Below, in pieces: positions 3,979 through 6,051 of a DNA stretch of 6,051 nucleotides; position 1 is the first letter of the stretch, and every line of letters begins with the position of its first letter. The stretch comes from Gaoshiqia sp050298035 (GTDB lineage: Bacteria > Bacteroidota > Bacteroidia > Bacteroidales > Prolixibacteraceae). The stretch spans positions 1 through 6,051 of the forward strand of contig JBNKTK010000164.1 of assembly GCA_050298035.1 (NCBI GenBank). The letters run 5' to 3'. Position numbers and translations under genes: made by a program. The notes under the pieces were generated by a model, which made no database searches, had not been told where the DNA came from, and worked only from the letters and a program-made list of their open reading frames with translations.

Positions 3979-5913
3979 ATGAGCCGACATTGCCTTTTGT
4001 TCATACAACTGCTCTTGGTGTCATTCTCAGTGTGGTCGCAGGATTTGGCTCCCGACCCTGACTTCACCGAGAAGCTGGCTGCAAGTGATAAAATTGCTTG
4101 GCTGAAGAAGGCTGCATTTGCAGAACGGGAAAGTTATTCCGGTTACGACCTTACTTTTCAGCGCATGATTTGGGAAGTTGACCCAAGCGAGAGGTATATC
4201 AAAGGATCGGTGACTTCTTATTTTCACCCACAAAAAGCCGGCTTTTCCCAAATCGAATTCGACTTAACGGATGCTTTGCAGGTTGATTCGGTCATTTTTC
4301 ACGGAGAACCTGTCGGTTTTAATCATGCAAATAATGTGGTTTCGGTTGATTTTTCAGGTGAGCTTCCTGTTGATCAGGTTGATTCGCTGGTTGTCTGGTA
4401 CCAGGGGATCCCTCCAACTTCCGGGTTTGGCTCTTTTGAGGTAGGGAATACCGATGCCGGAAATCCCGTGTTGTGGACACTTTCGGAACCATACGGGGCA
4501 ATGGAATGGTGGCCTTGCAAACAAAGCCTGGCCGATAAGATTGACTCCATCGAGGTAAAAGTAATCTGTCCGGAAGGGAATAAGGTGGCCGGAAACGGGA
4601 AGTTGATTTCAGAAACAACAACGAACGGAAAAACTACGGTGGTTTGGAAACATCGATATCCCATTGCAACTTACCTGGTGGCAATGGCTGTGACTAATTA
4701 TGCTGATTTTACCGATTATGTGGATTTGACCGGGGGCGGAAAAATTGAAATTTTGAACTATGCCTATCCGGAGCAATTGGATTTGTGGCAAAAGTCGACG
4801 GAGAATACCGGGCTTACCATGGAGTTGTATAATGATTTGATTGGCAGTTATCCGTTTGCTGATGAAAAATACGGGCATGCCCAATTTGGTTGGGGAGGAG
4901 GCATGGAACACCAAACAATGAGTTTTATGTACAACCTCAACTTTGGCCTGGTTGCCCACGAAATGGCACATCAGTGGTTTGGCGATTGCATCACGCTTGC
5001 CAGCTGGCACGATATCTGGCTTAACGAAGGTTTTGCAACCTACATGACCGGATTGTGCTACGAACGGTTACTTGACGGGCAATACTGGGATTTGTGGAAA
5101 AAACAGCAGGTTGATAAAATCACGGCTGTTCCTGGTGGTTCGGTTTACGTGGCCGACACCACCAATGTGAACACCATCTTTAGTTCGCGCCTGTCCTATT
5201 CCAAAGGGGCTTACCTGCTTCATATGTTGCGCTGGGAATTGGGTGATGAGGACTTCTTTAACGGGCTTCGAAACTACTTTAATGACCCGAAAATAAAATA
5301 CGGTTTTGCTTCCCAGCAGGATTTTGTTGGTCATATGGAAGCAGCCGGGGATACCACCCTGACCCGGTTTTTTGATGAATGGTACTATGGTTCCGGGTAT
5401 CCCGAGTTTCAGATTAGCCATTACACCGATTATGGCGATAACGGGAAATACAAAGTTTCGGTAACCCAAACTACCTCCGATGGAGCCATTGACTTTTTTA
5501 CCATGCATTTGCCCTTTCGGGTGTGGAAAAACGGACAAAGTACCGATTTGCGTTTGTACCAGACCAGTAAGGAACAAACTTTTGAGATTGGGGAGAAACC
5601 GGATTCTATCCAGTTTGATCCCGATCGGTGGCTGATAACAAAAAACACATTGATCACGCATTCGGAGGAGGTAGTGGAGGAACAGTTCTGCATCTTCCCA
5701 AACCCGGTTAGCAGGGAACTTAACTACAAGGTTCGTGCAGGGGAACAGGTACTTCAATATGCTGTAACCGACACTGACGGTCGGGTAATTATCCAGCACG
5801 ATCTTCCGGGATCACATCACATTAATACAACAGAGCTTCCGCAGGGTATTTATTTCCTTCAAATAAAAACGAACAGAAGGGTTTATTCAGGGTCATTTGT
5901 AAAGGCAGACTAA
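3979..5913 (+). CDS. Secreted M1-family metallopeptidase with type IX sorting domain
   Basis: The 644-residue zinc aminopeptidase-like protein is expected to act outside the cell or on its surface, releasing amino acids from peptide N termini. A signal peptide covers about residues 1-20 (cleavage after SVWS). An N-terminal beta domain follows, then the catalytic domain. GGMEH at 307-311 is the counterpart of the GAMEN exopeptidase motif. HEMAHQWFGD has zinc ligands His327 and His331 with Glu328 as general base, and the third ligand Glu350 is in WLNEG. Tyr407 in SYSKGAYLLHML is the probable transition-state Tyr. The last 75 residues or so form a Por/type A sorting domain (FPNPVSRELNYKV near 573, LPQGIYFLQI near 620, ending SFVKAD), which directs export through the type IX system. 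All catalytic residues are present. There is no ERAP1-like long C-terminal helical domain, which makes it a short M1 member. It is transcribed alone, as far as can be seen. Confidence 0.94.
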   Translation: MSRHCLLFIQLLLVSFSVWSQDLAPDPDFTEKLAASDKIAWLKKAAFAERESYSGYDLTFQRMIWEVDPSERYIKGSVTSYFHPQKAGFSQIEFDLTDALQVDSVIFHGEPVGFNHANNVVSVDFSGELPVDQVDSLVVWYQGIPPTSGFGSFEVGNTDAGNPVLWTLSEPYGAMEWWPCKQSLADKIDSIEVKVICPEGNKVAGNGKLISETTTNGKTTVVWKHRYPIATYLVAMAVTNYADFTDYVDLTGGGKIEILNYAYPEQLDLWQKSTENTGLTMELYNDLIGSYPFADEKYGHAQFGWGGGMEHQTMSFMYNLNFGLVAHEMAHQWFGDCITLASWHDIWLNEGFATYMTGLCYERLLDGQYWDLWKKQQVDKITAVPGGSVYVADTTNVNTIFSSRLSYSKGAYLLHMLRWELGDEDFFNGLRNYFNDPKIKYGFASQQDFVGHMEAAGDTTLTRFFDEWYYGSGYPEFQISHYTDYGDNGKYKVSVTQTTSDGAIDFFTMHLPFRVWKNGQSTDLRLYQTSKEQTFEIGEKPDSIQFDPDRWLITKNTLITHSEEVVEEQFCIFPNPVSRELNYKVRAGEQVLQYAVTDTDGRVIIQHDLPGSHHINTTELPQGIYFLQIKTNRRVYSGSFVKAD

Positions 5914-5915
5914 TT

Positions 5916-6051
5916 TCAGGTCAAGACTAAACTTTCATGTAAAGATCGCTTCATCGTCGTACCTCCTCCTCGCGATGACGTCACTCCGAGGATCCCGATA
6001 ACTTCTATGTTGTATTCCAAATATTCTTGCATAAATTTCCACTGTTGGTGT
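5916..6051 (-). other. Possible 3' end of a convergent gene running off the window
   Basis: On the minus strand a frame is open from the right edge to a TGA at 5916-5918, giving 44 residues that begin HQQWKFMQEYLEYNIEV. The first twenty residues look protein-like. The rest is a translation of the dispersed repeat, and a second minus frame is also open for 38 codons, so the evidence is weak. If real, the gene would end two bases from the stop of the M1 peptidase in a tail-to-tail arrangement, with the repeat forming its C terminus. Confidence 0.22.
5943..5980. repeat. Dispersed-repeat-like element with short hairpin
   Basis: On the minus strand 5965-5980 reads CGTCATCGCGAGGAGG, then TACGACGATGAAGCGATC. 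This resembles the widely scattered bacterial repeat of the form CGTCATTGCGAGGAGG...GAAGCAATC, which I know from memory. TCATCG at 5951-5956 pairs with CGATGA at 5973-5978, extended by CG/CG past a one-base bulge. It lies about 30 bases after the peptidase stop, with no T tract, so it is not an obvious terminator. Apart from this and a possible convergent reading frame, I see nothing else in 5914-6051. Confidence 0.5.

Noticed and set aside
5068..5799. 243-residue antisense open frame under the M1 peptidase
   Set aside because: The sense strand encodes a full-length peptidase with all catalytic motifs. The antisense product shows no recognisable domain and is a shadow.

Overview
The window looks like Bacteroidota chromosome, probably class Bacteroidia; a Prolixibacteraceae/Marinilabiliales-type genome is a guess. 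Four things point there: an M1 metallopeptidase ending in a type IX secretion (Por) sorting domain, a TAnnTTTG promoter box, poor Shine-Dalgarno sequences, and a GxxExxY-family gene wrapped in AATCAAGG/ATCATGG repeats. All five convincing genes lie on the + strand, but they are unrelated in function and separated by long, repeat-rich gaps, so they do not form one operon.

Layout: 1-110 is a left edge that may hold the last codons of an upstream gene. 111-602 encodes a small exported beta-barrel protein, followed by a dispersed-repeat-like GC-rich palindrome and a 15-bp terminator hairpin. 764-1014 is a degenerate array of twelve 21-bp units, then a hairpin and a Bacteroidota promoter box. 1148-2077 encodes an RluA-type pseudouridine synthase. 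2080-2259 is an imperfect inverted-repeat element, 2284-2661 the GxxExxY gene, and 2676-2754 a second, related repeat. 2811-3863 encodes dTDP-glucose 4,6-dehydratase, followed by a terminator that overlaps a competing inverted repeat. 3979-5913 encodes the secreted M1 peptidase. 5914-6051 holds a dispersed-repeat-like sequence and possibly the 3' end of a convergent gene.

The conserved genes are ordinary: RNA modification, activated deoxysugar synthesis for surface polysaccharide, and extracellular peptide hydrolysis. The unusual material lies between them. The best candidate for a poorly described system is the block at 2080-2754. There a small PD-(D/E)XK-fold gene of the GxxExxY family sits between two copies of a 41-bp repeat that match at 30 of 41 positions. 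Each copy contains two half-sites 26 bp apart, and both half-sites carry the same diagnostic base within a copy (AAGG upstream, ATGG downstream). The 21-bp tandem array at 764-1014, with two alternative unit classes, is the second unexplained structure.
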